Below, one piece after another: positions 34,607-43,116 of a DNA stretch of 64,000 nt. The notes under the pieces are model-generated. The model saw only the letters and a list, made by a program, of their open reading frames with translations. It made no database searches and had not been told where the DNA came from. Position 1 is the first letter of the stretch; every line of letters begins with the position of its first letter. The translations under genes were made by a program, and so were the position numbers. The stretch spans positions 16,008-80,007 of the forward strand of contig DAOLIT010000017.1 in the NCBI GenBank assembly GCA_035328405.1. The letters are read 5' to 3'. Origin of the DNA: JAEUKA01 sp035328405. Lineage in GTDB: Bacteria > Myxococcota_A > Polyangia > Palsa-1104 > JAEUJZ01.

Positions 34607-37141
34607 CTACGGGCCTGTTTTGGCCGGTGCCTCGGGGTTTGAGGAAAGCAGTTTTTCAACCGATTCGGACAGCGTTTCTTCTTCTTCGATATCGTGTGGA
34701 CCGAGTGCGCGAAGTTCGACGGACGCCGCCGATTCCACGACGTCGGTTTCGCTCGGCAATTTTGGCGATACAGGCCGCGACACGGTTTCGTTTCCCGACA
34801 GGGTAGTAGCGGATGCTCCACGGCAGTGAGGCGTGGTCGTGTCGCGAAAGAAGAGCAGCACTTGTTCGACGGAGGCATCGCTCATGCCTTTGACTTGCGC
34901 CAGTTCTTCGCGCGTCGCCGTCCGAATCCGCCTGACACTGCCCAGGGCTTTGAGCAACGCACGTTGTCGTTTTTTCCCGATCCCTGGAATTTCCTCCAGC
35001 CGGGAGCGGATCGTTCGTTTTTCGCGCAATTTCTCGTGGAAACTCACAGCAAACCGGTGCGCTTCGTCGCGGATTCTCGACAGAACGAACAATTCGGCGG
35101 TGTTGTCGCGCAGGCGAATCGGCTCTTTGGTTCGCGGCAAAAATACGCGGTCTGGTTTTTTCTCAGACGAAACGTCTTCGCGTTCTTTGGCCAGCGCCAC
35201 GACATCCATTTTTTGCGCATACGGAATGCCTACGTCTTTCAGTGCCGCGAGAGCCGAGGCCAGTTGCCCTTTGCCTCCGTCGATGACCAGCAGATCGGGA
35301 AGCGCCCACGGATCGGCTGCGCTTTTGTGCGTTTCGCCGTCGGCCAGTGCTTCTCCGAAAGCCGCTTCGAGTTGTGCGTCGGCGACTTCCGCGTCCTCGG
35401 TCTCGAGCACATCGTCTTCGGTCACCTGTGCGGCGGCGTGTTCAGAAGGAAGTGTTTTGAGCGGCAAAAGGGCCGCAGAACGACGGCGAGCGACGGTGGC
35501 TGCGGAAAAGCCCACTTCTTCGGCTGGGGAAGCGGTGGCGGTGTCCGCAGGCGGCTCGATGGGCAAAGGAAGTTCACGTGCCCGACGAAAGCGACGTGAC
35601 ACCACTTCATACATCGCAGCGAAATCATCGTTTTCCACCGAGCGTACTTTGAACGTACGGTAAAGATGCTTTGCTGGCTCACCGTCTAGAAATACGACGC
35701 GCGACGCAACCGTGTCCGTTCCTTGCCAATGTGAAATGTCAAAGCACTCGATGCGCAGAGGCAGTTTTTTCAGCCCGAGACGACGCTGCAATTTTTGAAG
35801 TGCTGCGTGAGTGTCGGTATTCCGATTTCGCCGACTTGCATACGCTGCCGCCGCATTTTTCATCGCCAAATCGACCAGTTTTTGTTTCGGCCCACGCTTG
35901 GGATGGAGCAGGCTGACTTTGCGCGGTCGGCCTCCGATCGCGACGGAGCGATCGCGCAACCACTCGGTTTTGGCTGCCGCGTCTTCCGGGTCGAGCGGCA
36001 ACAGCACTTCATCGGGGATATCGATTCCGGGCCGGTCGTAATACTGACTGACAAAGCTCGATACCGATTCCTCGTCGGGAAACTCTTGATCGGTGCAGCG
36101 AAAAGTTCGCCTGCCGATGAGTTTTCCCTCGCGGATGAGCAGCACCGCAAATTCGAGCACGTCGCCTTCGCGGTAAAAGCCGACGACATCTTGATCGACA
36201 AACTGCGTCGCCACGGCGTGTTGGCGTTCCAGCGTTGTTTCGATCGCACCCAATTGGTCGCGCAAAGCCGCAGCCGTTTCAAACTCGAGTTGTTCCGAGG
36301 CCGTCTGCATTCGGTCGCGCAGGCTATCCACCAATTCTTTGGACTTGTGATCCAAAAACAGCGCCACATCGCGCACCTGCTCGGCATACGCCGTCGGAGA
36401 AACGGGCAACACACACGGCGCGTCGCAACGCTTGATTTGGTATTCAAGACACGGCCTGCGACGGCTGTTCATCACTTGGTCCGTGCAGGTCCGCAGCCGA
36501 AAATGCCGACCAATCACCTCGAGGGTTTGCCGACAGGCTCGCGCCGAATGATACGGACCAAAATAGCGCGCACCGTCATCGCGAATTTGGCGCGTGACTT
36601 CCAGACGGGGATAGCGCGCAGTCGGATCGATGCGCAGCACCAAGTAGTTTTTGTCATCGACGAGCCGCACGTTGAAACGCGGTTTGTGTTGCTTGATCAG
36701 GTTGTTTTCGAGGAGCAGCGCCTCTTTTTCGCTGCTCGTGATCACGGTCTCAATGTCGGACAGGATTCGATCGAGCAATTTGACAAAAGGCCGATCGTCG
36801 CCCGACCGCCGAAAATAACTGCGCACGCGGTTGCGGAGATTCTTGGCTTTTCCGATGTAGATGACCCGATTGCGCTTGTCCTTCATCAGGTAGACGCCGG
36901 GTTCAGTCGGAATTTTGGACAAAAGCTCAGCGATCGAGGGCCTGACGAGCAAATCGTCCTCGGTCAAAATCGGAATTTCTCGTCGTCGGCCTCTGCGTTG
37001 CACTGGGGTTGCCGTTGCCATTGCCATTGCTCGATCGACAGCGGGAACCGGCGTCGTATCGCTGGTCAGCTCAACGGCGGTTTTCGTGGAGGTCGGTTCG
37101 CTAGCTTCTTCCAACGTGGCTCGACGACGGGAATGCGACAT
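34607..37141 (-). CDS. uvrC: UvrABC excinuclease subunit C with a long insertion in its endonuclease domain
   Basis: 844 residues from the ATG at 37141, against about 610 for E. coli UvrC. Order: a basic/Thr-rich N-terminal extension of about 70 residues; the GIY-YIG nuclease (GVYLMKDKRNRVIYIGKAKN); a Cys cluster (RRPCLEYQIKRCDAPC); the UVR motif; an RNase H-like domain (IECFDISHWQGTDTVASRVV and LLVIDGGKGQL); helix-hairpin-helix pairs (LEEIPGIGKKRQRALLKALG); and an acidic C-terminal tail. Between SRRFRRARE and PDLLVIDGG there is an acidic insertion of about 85 residues that E. coli lacks. It cuts both sides of bulky DNA lesions with UvrB. Confidence 0.94.
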   Translation of the reverse strand: MSHSRRRATLEEASEPTSTKTAVELTSDTTPVPAVDRAMAMATATPVQRRGRRREIPILTEDDLLVRPSIAELLSKIPTEPGVYLMKDKRNRVIYIGKAKNLRNRVRSYFRRSGDDRPFVKLLDRILSDIETVITSSEKEALLLENNLIKQHKPRFNVRLVDDKNYLVLRIDPTARYPRLEVTRQIRDDGARYFGPYHSARACRQTLEVIGRHFRLRTCTDQVMNSRRRPCLEYQIKRCDAPCVLPVSPTAYAEQVRDVALFLDHKSKELVDSLRDRMQTASEQLEFETAAALRDQLGAIETTLERQHAVATQFVDQDVVGFYREGDVLEFAVLLIREGKLIGRRTFRCTDQEFPDEESVSSFVSQYYDRPGIDIPDEVLLPLDPEDAAAKTEWLRDRSVAIGGRPRKVSLLHPKRGPKQKLVDLAMKNAAAAYASRRNRNTDTHAALQKLQRRLGLKKLPLRIECFDISHWQGTDTVASRVVFLDGEPAKHLYRTFKVRSVENDDFAAMYEVVSRRFRRARELPLPIEPPADTATASPAEEVGFSAATVARRRSAALLPLKTLPSEHAAAQVTEDDVLETEDAEVADAQLEAAFGEALADGETHKSAADPWALPDLLVIDGGKGQLASALAALKDVGIPYAQKMDVVALAKEREDVSSEKKPDRVFLPRTKEPIRLRDNTAELFVLSRIRDEAHRFAVSFHEKLREKRTIRSRLEEIPGIGKKRQRALLKALGSVRRIRTATREELAQVKGMSDASVEQVLLFFRDTTTPHCRGASATTLSGNETVSRPVSPKLPSETDVVESAASVELRALGPHDIEEEETLSESVEKLLSSNPEAPAKTGP

Positions 37142-37250
37142 GTGTGGCAGCTTAGCCAATTCGTTTTGCCGTTCTCTTCAAAAAAAATTTCCGCACTTTG
37201 GCTGCTCGCTGTATGGAAAGCGGACTTTTCCTTTTCGAGGACCCCAAACC

Positions 37251-37706
37251 GACATGAGCAAAACTCCCCAGCCAGCCAAAGATCGCCGCGACGCCAATCG
37301 TTCCAACGAGACCGGCGAAATTCTCGAACGTCGCAGCGGCGCGGATCGGCGCGTTCACGAACGAATCGTGGTCGATTGGGCCGTCGATTATCGTTCGAGC
37401 GAGACCTTCTTGTTTGCCTACATTTCGGACATCAGCGCGATGGGCATTTTTGTGCGCACGCGCTCGCCTGAGCCCTCGGGAACGCGCCTCAATTTGCGCT
37501 TCAGCCCTCCGGGCGGGCCGTCGATGGATTTGGAAGGCGAAGTGATTTGGGTCAATCCACCTCGCGACGACGACGACAAGAGCCGTCAGCCTGGAATGGG
37601 CATCCAGTTCGTGGATCTGAGCGATGCGCAGAAAGACCTGTTGGGGCGTCTCGTGCGCACCTTTGCTTACCTGCCTGACGACGACGAGCACCTGTCGCTC
37701 TGCTGA
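37251..37706 (+). CDS. PilZ-domain protein, probable c-di-GMP receptor
   Basis: 151 residues from the ATG at 37251. A basic N-terminus leads to RRVHERIVVDWAVDYRSS, giving the RxxxR half of the c-di-GMP site, and DISAMGIFV, matching the D/N-x-S-x-x-G half, so binding looks possible. The family resembles the myxobacterial TIGR02266-type PilZ proteins. There are no other domains; it probably works by binding a partner. It is divergent from uvrC, with about 110 bases between the two starts as the shared promoter region. Confidence 0.85.
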   Translation, partial: DMSKTPQPAKDRRDANRSNETGEILERRSGADRRVHERIVVDWAVDYRSSETFLFAYISDISAMGIFVRTRSPEPSGTRLNLRFSPPGGPSMDLEGEVIWVNPPRDDDDKSRQPGMGIQFVDLSDAQKDLLGRLVRTFAYLPDDDEHLSLC

Positions 37707-37765
37707 AAGGCGCGCGAAACCTGGTTGCGTCTGCGGTTTCGCGAGGTGGCTGGTGTGTGTACCGG

Positions 37766-39034
37766 CTACAAAAAGCGGGTTCTCGCCGCTTGGGCGAGTG
37801 CCTCGCGGTGATCGGGGTGTGCGATGTCCGTCAGCCGTTGGGCCCGTTGCCGGAGCGTCGCACCATACAGGTTTGCGACGCCGTATTCGGTCACGACGTA
37901 ATGGACGTGAGCTCGGGTCGTTGTGACGCCTGCACCGGTTTTCAGGCATGCCGCGATGCGTGATTCTCCTTTGCTCGTTACCGACGGGAGGGCGATGATC
38001 GGTCGGCCTTCTTCCGACAGGGCCGCACCGCGAATAAAATCCATTTGTCCACCGACGCCAGAAAACTGCCGTGTTCCGATTGTGTCCGCGCAAACTTGTC
38101 CCGTCAGATCGACCTCGAGCGCACTGTTGATGGCCGTGACGCGCGGATTTCGGCGAATCACGTCGGTGTCGTTCACATAACCGACATCGAGCATTTTCAC
38201 TTGTGGGTTGTCATCCATGAAGTCGTACAAACGTCGGCTTCCGACGGCAAAGCTGGCCACGATTGCTCCGGGATGAACTTTTTTCATTTCGTTCGTAATG
38301 ATGCCTCGCTGCACGAGGTCGATGATTCCGTCGGAGAACATCTCGGTGTGAACGCCAAGTCGTCGGTGCGAATCGAGCGCGGCCAACACAGCGTCGGGGA
38401 TGGCCCCGATGCCCATTTGAAGCGTCGCGCCGTCTTCGATCAGCGCGGCGACTTGCCGACCGATGGCTTTCTCGACGGAAGTGAGCGGTTTGGGTTCGCA
38501 TTCGTGGATCGGGTCGTTGCATTCCACGATCGCGGTCAGCCGGCTCACATGAATCAGTCCGTCGCCGTGCGTTCTGGGCATGTTTGGGTTGACTTGGGCG
38601 ATGAGAATCCGGGCGCATTCGCTGGCCGCGCGTGCGACATCGACGGACACACCCAAGGAGCAGAAACCGTGCCGATCGGGAGGCGAAACATGCAGCAGCG
38701 CCACGTCGAGGGGCAAAATCCCTTTCCGAAACAAGCGCGGCACTTCCGAGAGAAAAACGGGGATGTAATCCGCGCGCCCATCATTGACTGCCTCGCGCAG
38801 GTTGTGGCCGACGAACAGCGCGCTGGCGTGAAAGCTATCGCGGTATTGCGATTCGACATAAGCCGCTGTGCCCTCGGTGTGAAGATGCACGATTTCGACG
38901 CCGCGCAACTCAGGCGCGCGACCGACCAGGGCGGCGACCAAACTCTTTGGAGCCGCCGCCGCCGTTTGCACAAACACACGCATTCCCGATCGAACCAGAC
39001 CGAGTGCTTCCTCGGCAGAAACAGTACGAAACAT
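37766..39034 (-). CDS. Acetyl-CoA hydrolase / 4-hydroxybutyrate CoA-transferase family protein
   Basis: 422 residues from the ATG at 39034; an ATG three codons earlier is an alternative. It has two Rossmann-like halves. Recognisable stretches are LQMGIGAIPDAVL, then HTEMFSDGIIDL, which carries the family's active-site Glu, FSGVGGQMDFIRGA, and TEYGVANLYG. The enzymes move CoA between carboxylates such as acetate, 4-hydroxybutyrate or butyrate through a glutamyl-CoA intermediate. The substrate is not predictable from the sequence. A vWA-domain gene lies 63 bp upstream on the same strand. Confidence 0.87.
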   Translation of the reverse strand: MFRTVSAEEALGLVRSGMRVFVQTAAAAPKSLVAALVGRAPELRGVEIVHLHTEGTAAYVESQYRDSFHASALFVGHNLREAVNDGRADYIPVFLSEVPRLFRKGILPLDVALLHVSPPDRHGFCSLGVSVDVARAASECARILIAQVNPNMPRTHGDGLIHVSRLTAIVECNDPIHECEPKPLTSVEKAIGRQVAALIEDGATLQMGIGAIPDAVLAALDSHRRLGVHTEMFSDGIIDLVQRGIITNEMKKVHPGAIVASFAVGSRRLYDFMDDNPQVKMLDVGYVNDTDVIRRNPRVTAINSALEVDLTGQVCADTIGTRQFSGVGGQMDFIRGAALSEEGRPIIALPSVTSKGESRIAACLKTGAGVTTTRAHVHYVVTEYGVANLYGATLRQRAQRLTDIAHPDHREALAQAARTRFL

Positions 39035-39097
39035 GGGTCCCATTTCCGCAAAGACCGCTCGCAAAATCAATCAGTCAGAGAGTGGACAACGGCTTTT

Positions 39098-40513
39098 TCA
39101 GGTCGCTTGGATTCTCTGTGAGTCCAAAGACCGGTTTGCCGACTGTTGAGTCGTTTTTTCCACAATCGACAGGGCCTGCTGTTTTCTGGCTGATTCCTTG
39201 TCGAGCACTTCATCCGACACAACGTGATAGCCGCGCAAAAGCGGCAAGTAGTCGAGCGCGAGGTCCTGGGAGGGCCGGACAAACACCGCGTAAAGCTGAG
39301 CGTGGCGGGACAGCGAAAGGACCAGCTCTTTGGGGATGTGACACTCCGCGTGCGTCAGGATATGCACGGTCACGCGGGTTTTTTTGTCGCGCGTCAGCGT
39401 CGCAATTTCGCGTTCGAGGTCCGAAAACACCCGACGTGCACATCGACCCCGCTGTCCGCGAAAACCCAGCACAAGATGCCAAAGTCGTTGCGGAAAACGA
39501 TCTGCGCGAACCTCTTCATGCAAACGCCCGTCGAAAAAACGCACGCTCACCGGCAAGCCTTCGCGCAGAAGGCGCTGGCACAACGAAAGACCCAGGCCTC
39601 TTGCGAACACTTGTCGCAGACCGCGCATCGACGGAGAGCTATCGATGAGGATCATGTGCAAGGACGGTGGGGCATCGGTCTGTCTTTCCCGTCCCCAATA
39701 CAACAGTTCCGACAGCGCAAAACGTGTCGAAAAAAAATCTTCGTCCTGAGCCATTTCACTCGGCAACAGCGAATCGAGCGACCCTTTGTGAGACAGTCCG
39801 GCGTATCCCGATGCGGGTACGTTTTGGATTCCGCTGACGTGTTTCGCTTCCAGAATTTGCGGCAGCAGATCGAGTGAAAAACGCACCAAGTCGCGCACAT
39901 CCGGCATCTCGAACAAAGCTTGCAAATCCAGCAGATCAACGCGATCGGCCTCATCGACAAATGCACTTGCATTTGCTTTTGCGAGGTGCAAAAAGCGCAC
40001 GATTTCCGGGTCCAAAAGCGCCATTCGCAACTCAACCACCGTCGAATGTTCGCAGAAATCAGCCAGCCAAGAAAACATGGCGGCCCGTTCTGTCTGTCCC
40101 AAAGACGCGACACGCAGCGGAGTTTCTGAGGAAGGGAGCGTTTCGACGGGAAGTTTGGAATGTGACGGCAAAAGTTGAAGCACGGGACCCAGCAGTTTCG
40201 ACACAAGAATCGCGACCCAGTCATCAGACAAGGGCAACGTTGCAAAGCGGAGTCTGTGCGCGTCTTGCAGCAGCCAAAGCAGAAGCGATCGGTATCGCGA
40301 CAAAGCCGTTTGTTGACCGACGGGGACGGCAGCAACTATGTCCTGTGTGAGCCTCGCGGAAGGCAGACAAAACAGGTGTGCAAAATCCGAAATCACAAAC
40401 AGGGGAAGATGGATTCCCAAGCGATGCATGGAGGCCGCAATGGCTTCGGTGCGGGATGGGAAGAACTCGCTCGGAGAACCCTCGATCTGTGCGAGGAAAA
40501 GAGAGGAAACCAC
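39098..40513 (-). CDS. von Willebrand factor A-domain protein (lone)
   Basis: 471 residues, GTG start. The C-terminal third is a vWA fold with a MIDAS-like motif, MILIDSSPSMRGLRQVF. The N-terminal two-thirds is helical and Leu-rich, with no recognised domain. The layout recalls CoxE/YehP-type vWA partners of MoxR AAA+ ATPases, but no AAA+ gene is near. The protein ends in a basic, Gln/Ser-rich tail. It sits between ygfZ and the CoA-transferase on the same strand. Confidence 0.72.
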   Translation of the reverse strand: MVSSLFLAQIEGSPSEFFPSRTEAIAASMHRLGIHLPLFVISDFAHLFCLPSARLTQDIVAAVPVGQQTALSRYRSLLLWLLQDAHRLRFATLPLSDDWVAILVSKLLGPVLQLLPSHSKLPVETLPSSETPLRVASLGQTERAAMFSWLADFCEHSTVVELRMALLDPEIVRFLHLAKANASAFVDEADRVDLLDLQALFEMPDVRDLVRFSLDLLPQILEAKHVSGIQNVPASGYAGLSHKGSLDSLLPSEMAQDEDFFSTRFALSELLYWGRERQTDAPPSLHMILIDSSPSMRGLRQVFARGLGLSLCQRLLREGLPVSVRFFDGRLHEEVRADRFPQRLWHLVLGFRGQRGRCARRVFSDLEREIATLTRDKKTRVTVHILTHAECHIPKELVLSLSRHAQLYAVFVRPSQDLALDYLPLLRGYHVVSDEVLDKESARKQQALSIVEKTTQQSANRSLDSQRIQAT

Positions 40514-40600
40514 GAACGAAACCGACCTCCATTCTTTGCGTTTTTGGTATGGCTACAGGATAGGGGTTTCCGCACCCTTGGTTGCGCGAAAAGGCCGTCT

Positions 40601-41569
40601 TTATGCAGGCTCCTTTTGTGTCGCGAGCGGTGCAGCGGGAGTGTGCGAAACCACGGCTGTCTGGCCTGTTTTTTCACCTGCGGCGTTGGTAACTTGCAGC
40701 GTGGTTCCTATATCCCACAGACCGCGCTGGACATAGCCGAGCGCGATGACTCCGAAACGTGGGGAATGCACAGAGGAGGTCAATTCTCCAGCCTGGGAGC
40801 GCGTTGGATGTGAAAGAAGGGATCTTGAAGGAGGAATCTCTGTTCCAGACAAACGGAGAAACAGAAGTTTCCGATTCACATGCCCTCGGTCGCGCAAACG
40901 GACGACAACCTCTTGTCCCAAAAAGCAACCTTTCGTGAAGCACAAAGCTTCATCCAAAGAGGCCTCTTGTGGAAGGTTGTTCTCGTCGAAATCGATGCCC
41001 CACTTGGGTCTTCCAGACTCGACGCGGAGAACCTCTGCTTCTTGTTCAGACAGGCCGACCGCACCTGCGGAAAGAAGATCTCTTTCCATGTTTTCCACAG
41101 ACAGAGGCGAACCCAGAACGTGGAAACTGTTTTCTCCCAAATCCCGGCAACAGAGAAACAAAAGTCCGTTCAGGTCTATATGTTGGTAGGGCAGGGGAGG
41201 TGTTTGGGAAGGAAACAGATATTCTGCGGCCTTTCGTCCGTACACACCCAAGTGCGCCAGTTCTGCGCTGTCATTTTGCAACGTCACATCATCGCAGATG
41301 AGATAGCGGTCGAGCGTTTCGCAGAACTGTTTTTGGGATGCGACAGGAACGAGCGCAAGCAAACCTGCGTCGCCCCGTTGCAGGAGAAGAAGATCGGAAA
41401 TGACCTTGCCCTTGACGGACAGAAGTGCTCCGTAGGCCGCTTGTCCTACAGACAGACCTTTTACGTCGCACGACAGCATTCCCGAAAGAAAGCGCACGCG
41501 GTCCTGTCCCAAGACAGCGATGCGGGCAAATTCTCGGTCGAGACGACGGAAGCAAAAAGCTCGTTCCAT
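40601..41569 (-). CDS. ygfZ: YgfZ/GcvT-like folate-binding protein for Fe-S enzyme maturation
   Basis: 322 residues. The signature KGCFLGQEVVVRLRDRG, containing the essential Cys of the KGC-Y/F-xGQE motif, is present, and the N-terminal half follows the GcvT fold (RVRFLSGMLSCDVKGL). YgfZ binds tetrahydrofolate and helps assemble or repair some [4Fe-4S] enzymes. It is cytoplasmic. The upstream (right) side has a strong terminator ending the tRNA-Gly transcript, so ygfZ must use its own promoter, which would lie in or just after that terminator; only 37 bases separate the start from it. Confidence 0.9.
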   Translation of the reverse strand: MERAFCFRRLDREFARIAVLGQDRVRFLSGMLSCDVKGLSVGQAAYGALLSVKGKVISDLLLLQRGDAGLLALVPVASQKQFCETLDRYLICDDVTLQNDSAELAHLGVYGRKAAEYLFPSQTPPLPYQHIDLNGLLFLCCRDLGENSFHVLGSPLSVENMERDLLSAGAVGLSEQEAEVLRVESGRPKWGIDFDENNLPQEASLDEALCFTKGCFLGQEVVVRLRDRGHVNRKLLFLRLSGTEIPPSRSLLSHPTRSQAGELTSSVHSPRFGVIALGYVQRGLWDIGTTLQVTNAAGEKTGQTAVVSHTPAAPLATQKEPA

Positions 41570-41606
41570 GACCGTCCTTTACCACCCCCAAACCCACAAT
41601 GGAGGC

Positions 41607-41634
41607 AAAAAAAAAGCCGCTCAATGCGAGCGGC
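41607..41634 (-). terminator. Rho-independent terminator of the tRNA-Gly transcript
   Basis: On the minus strand GCCGCTC pairs with GAGCGGC around GCATT, followed by nine U. It lies 46 bases downstream of the tRNA 3' end and just upstream of ygfZ. Confidence 0.88.
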
Positions 41635-41679
41635 CCAACAACAAACAGAGAACCCCCAAAGGCACCAAAAAAACGAAAG

Positions 41680-41751
41680 AGCGGGAGAAGGGACTTGAAC
41701 CCTCGACGTCCACCTTGGCAAGGTGGCACTCTACCACTGAGTTACTCCCGC
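41680..41751 (-). tRNA. tRNA-Gly (anticodon GCC)
   Basis: Read on the minus strand, a full cloverleaf is visible. The acceptor stem is GCGGGAG pairing with CTCCCGC, with U as the discriminator base. The D-arm contains CTCAGTGGTAGAG. The anticodon arm is CCACCTTGCCAAGGTGG with GCC at 34-36. The T-arm is GAGGGTTCAAGTCCCTT with the GTTCAAG loop. CCA is not encoded. It is 72 nt long. Confidence 0.96.
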
Positions 41752-41765
41752 GAGAGGCGGAGGGG

Positions 41766-41793
41766 AGTCTATCGCTCTCTCCTTTCAAGTCAA
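41766..41793 (-). promoter_or_regulatory. Promoter of tRNA-Gly
   Basis: On the minus strand TTGACT (41793-41788) and TAGACT (41771-41766) are separated by 16 bases, and the tRNA 5' end lies 14 bases after the -10. Both hexamers match the sigma-70 consensus at most positions. Confidence 0.65.
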
Positions 41794-41835
41794 CAGGAAA
41801 TTTTCAGTGGCGGTTGGTTTTTTGAACTCGCCAGA

Positions 41836-41941
41836 CGTGACCAGCCCGCCCCCCCGATCGCAGCAAGGCTCTGCGGCGTCCTCCACCGCTTGCGCGGGTC
41901 CCCCGGCAGCCAGCGTGCGGCGACCTCTCGGGCTGGTCACG
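41836..41941. ncRNA. Possible structured RNA or hairpin element
   Basis: The arms CGTGACCAGCCCG and CGGGCTGGTCACG pair perfectly and enclose 80 GC-rich bases. Inside, at least three smaller stems can form (CGCAG with CTGCG, CCGC with GCGG, GCC with GGC), giving a multibranched shape. It matches neither the SRP RNA core nor any RNA I can name. It could also be a DNA-level element such as a REP-type palindrome. The strand is unknown. Confidence 0.35.
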
Positions 41942-42152
41942 ACCTGAAACGAGGACATCATGATGCACGAAAATTGGAAGTCAGAATACAAAATCTTTCT
42001 TGATAGATAGCGGACGAGTCGGCCTGCAAGTGGATGATCCTTGACGGCTTGCCAGCAAGTGCCTATTCGTGGATGCCTTGTTGCGATCCCACTTTTCCAC
42101 CCGGGCCCGGTCCAATCAGGCCGCACCAGAAAGGTTGCCCACTTTGTCCGAC

Positions 42153-43109
42153 ATGCCGCCCGTACGAGAGGTCTTTCCAGGCCAGCTTGGTTGTCCGGCT
42201 CGGCTTCTGACATGGCGGAAGTTGTCTGCGGTGTGGTTGCGTGGGCAGGCCGACTTGCTGGATGGGCGGCCCGTGTGTGTGGTTGTGGGTTCCCGTGCGT
42301 GTAGTCAGGTGGCCGAGGACCGGGCTTTTTCGTTGGCTCGGAAGCTTGCGGAAAACGGCGTGGTCGTGATGTCCGGCGGTGCGCTGGGTGTAGATGCAGC
42401 AGCACATCGAGGGGCTCTATCGGTGGGCGGGCTGACGTGCGCGGTGCTGGGGACTGGGATCGATGTTCTCTACCCTTCGCAAAATCGCCCTCTCCTTGAA
42501 GAGATTGCGAAGCGGGGACTGCTTCTCTCGACTTTTCCGCCCGGTTCGCCTCCAAAGCGAGGCCATTTTCCAAGACGGAACGAGAGCATGACGTTGCTTG
42601 CGGATTCGGTTGTGCTGGTCGAGGCTCAAGCACGGTCCGGTTCGCTGATTACGGCTCGGCATGCTCGGAAACACGGTCGCCGGATTTGCGGTTTTTCGGG
42701 CTCGTTGGGCGTGGCGTGTTTGGCGCAAGAGGGCGTGCCAGCCTTTCATTCCGTAGACGACGTTGCGGATTGGGTTCTGTCCGGCAATTCGGCTGGGTGC
42801 GCGTGTGCGGAAAATGAATCCGACGAGATGCCGACCCCATACCGAAAGGGCCAAGATTGCGGCCCGGCGTTTTCTGCGAGCCACGAACGCGAAAAAGGGG
42901 CTGCCGACGAAACCTGTTTTGTCTCTGAAACGGCGCATCGAGTGTTCGATGTGCTCAAGAACTGCAAAAGCGCAGATGTAGGTGAGCTGTGCGCTCGCAC
43001 CGGTCTCAATGCAGCCGAATGTGCGGCGGCGCTCGTCGATTTGGAACTCGCGGAACGCTGTACCCGCTTGGCGGGTGGGCGGTACATCGTGCATGCTCCG
43101 CTTAGCTAG
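42153..43109 (+). CDS. dprA: DNA-processing protein DprA
   Basis: About 318 residues from the ATG at 42153; a GTG at 42069 would add 28 residues without clear family similarity. The DprA Rossmann core is plain: PVCVVVGSRACS, MSGGALGVDAAAHRGAL, LGTGIDVLYPSQN, FPRRNESMTLLADSVVLVEA and SGSLITARHA. A winged-helix domain follows at the C-terminus (AHRVFDVLKNCKSADVGELC). DprA loads RecA on incoming single-stranded DNA during transformation. The SAM domain found at the N-terminus of many relatives is absent. topA follows after seven bases, a common gene order. Confidence 0.9.
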   Translation: MPPVREVFPGQLGCPARLLTWRKLSAVWLRGQADLLDGRPVCVVVGSRACSQVAEDRAFSLARKLAENGVVVMSGGALGVDAAAHRGALSVGGLTCAVLGTGIDVLYPSQNRPLLEEIAKRGLLLSTFPPGSPPKRGHFPRRNESMTLLADSVVLVEAQARSGSLITARHARKHGRRICGFSGSLGVACLAQEGVPAFHSVDDVADWVLSGNSAGCACAENESDEMPTPYRKGQDCGPAFSASHEREKGAADETCFVSETAHRVFDVLKNCKSADVGELCARTGLNAAECAAALVDLELAERCTRLAGGRYIVHAPLS

Positions 43110-43116
43110 GAAAACC

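Larger units (their letters stand above)
41752..42152. other. Intergenic region between tRNA-Gly and dprA with a large inverted repeat
   Basis: Besides the tRNA promoter, this 401-base stretch holds a perfect 13-bp inverted repeat (41836-41848 and 41929-41941) and an AT-rich segment around 41950-42010 that could contain the dprA promoter. No protein-like frame was found. Confidence 0.6.

Noticed and set aside
41836..41941. 4.5S/SRP RNA or integron attC site
   Set aside because: The SRP GGAAGNAGCA-type core is absent, and the arms do not have the GTTRRRY/RYYYAAC ends of attC.
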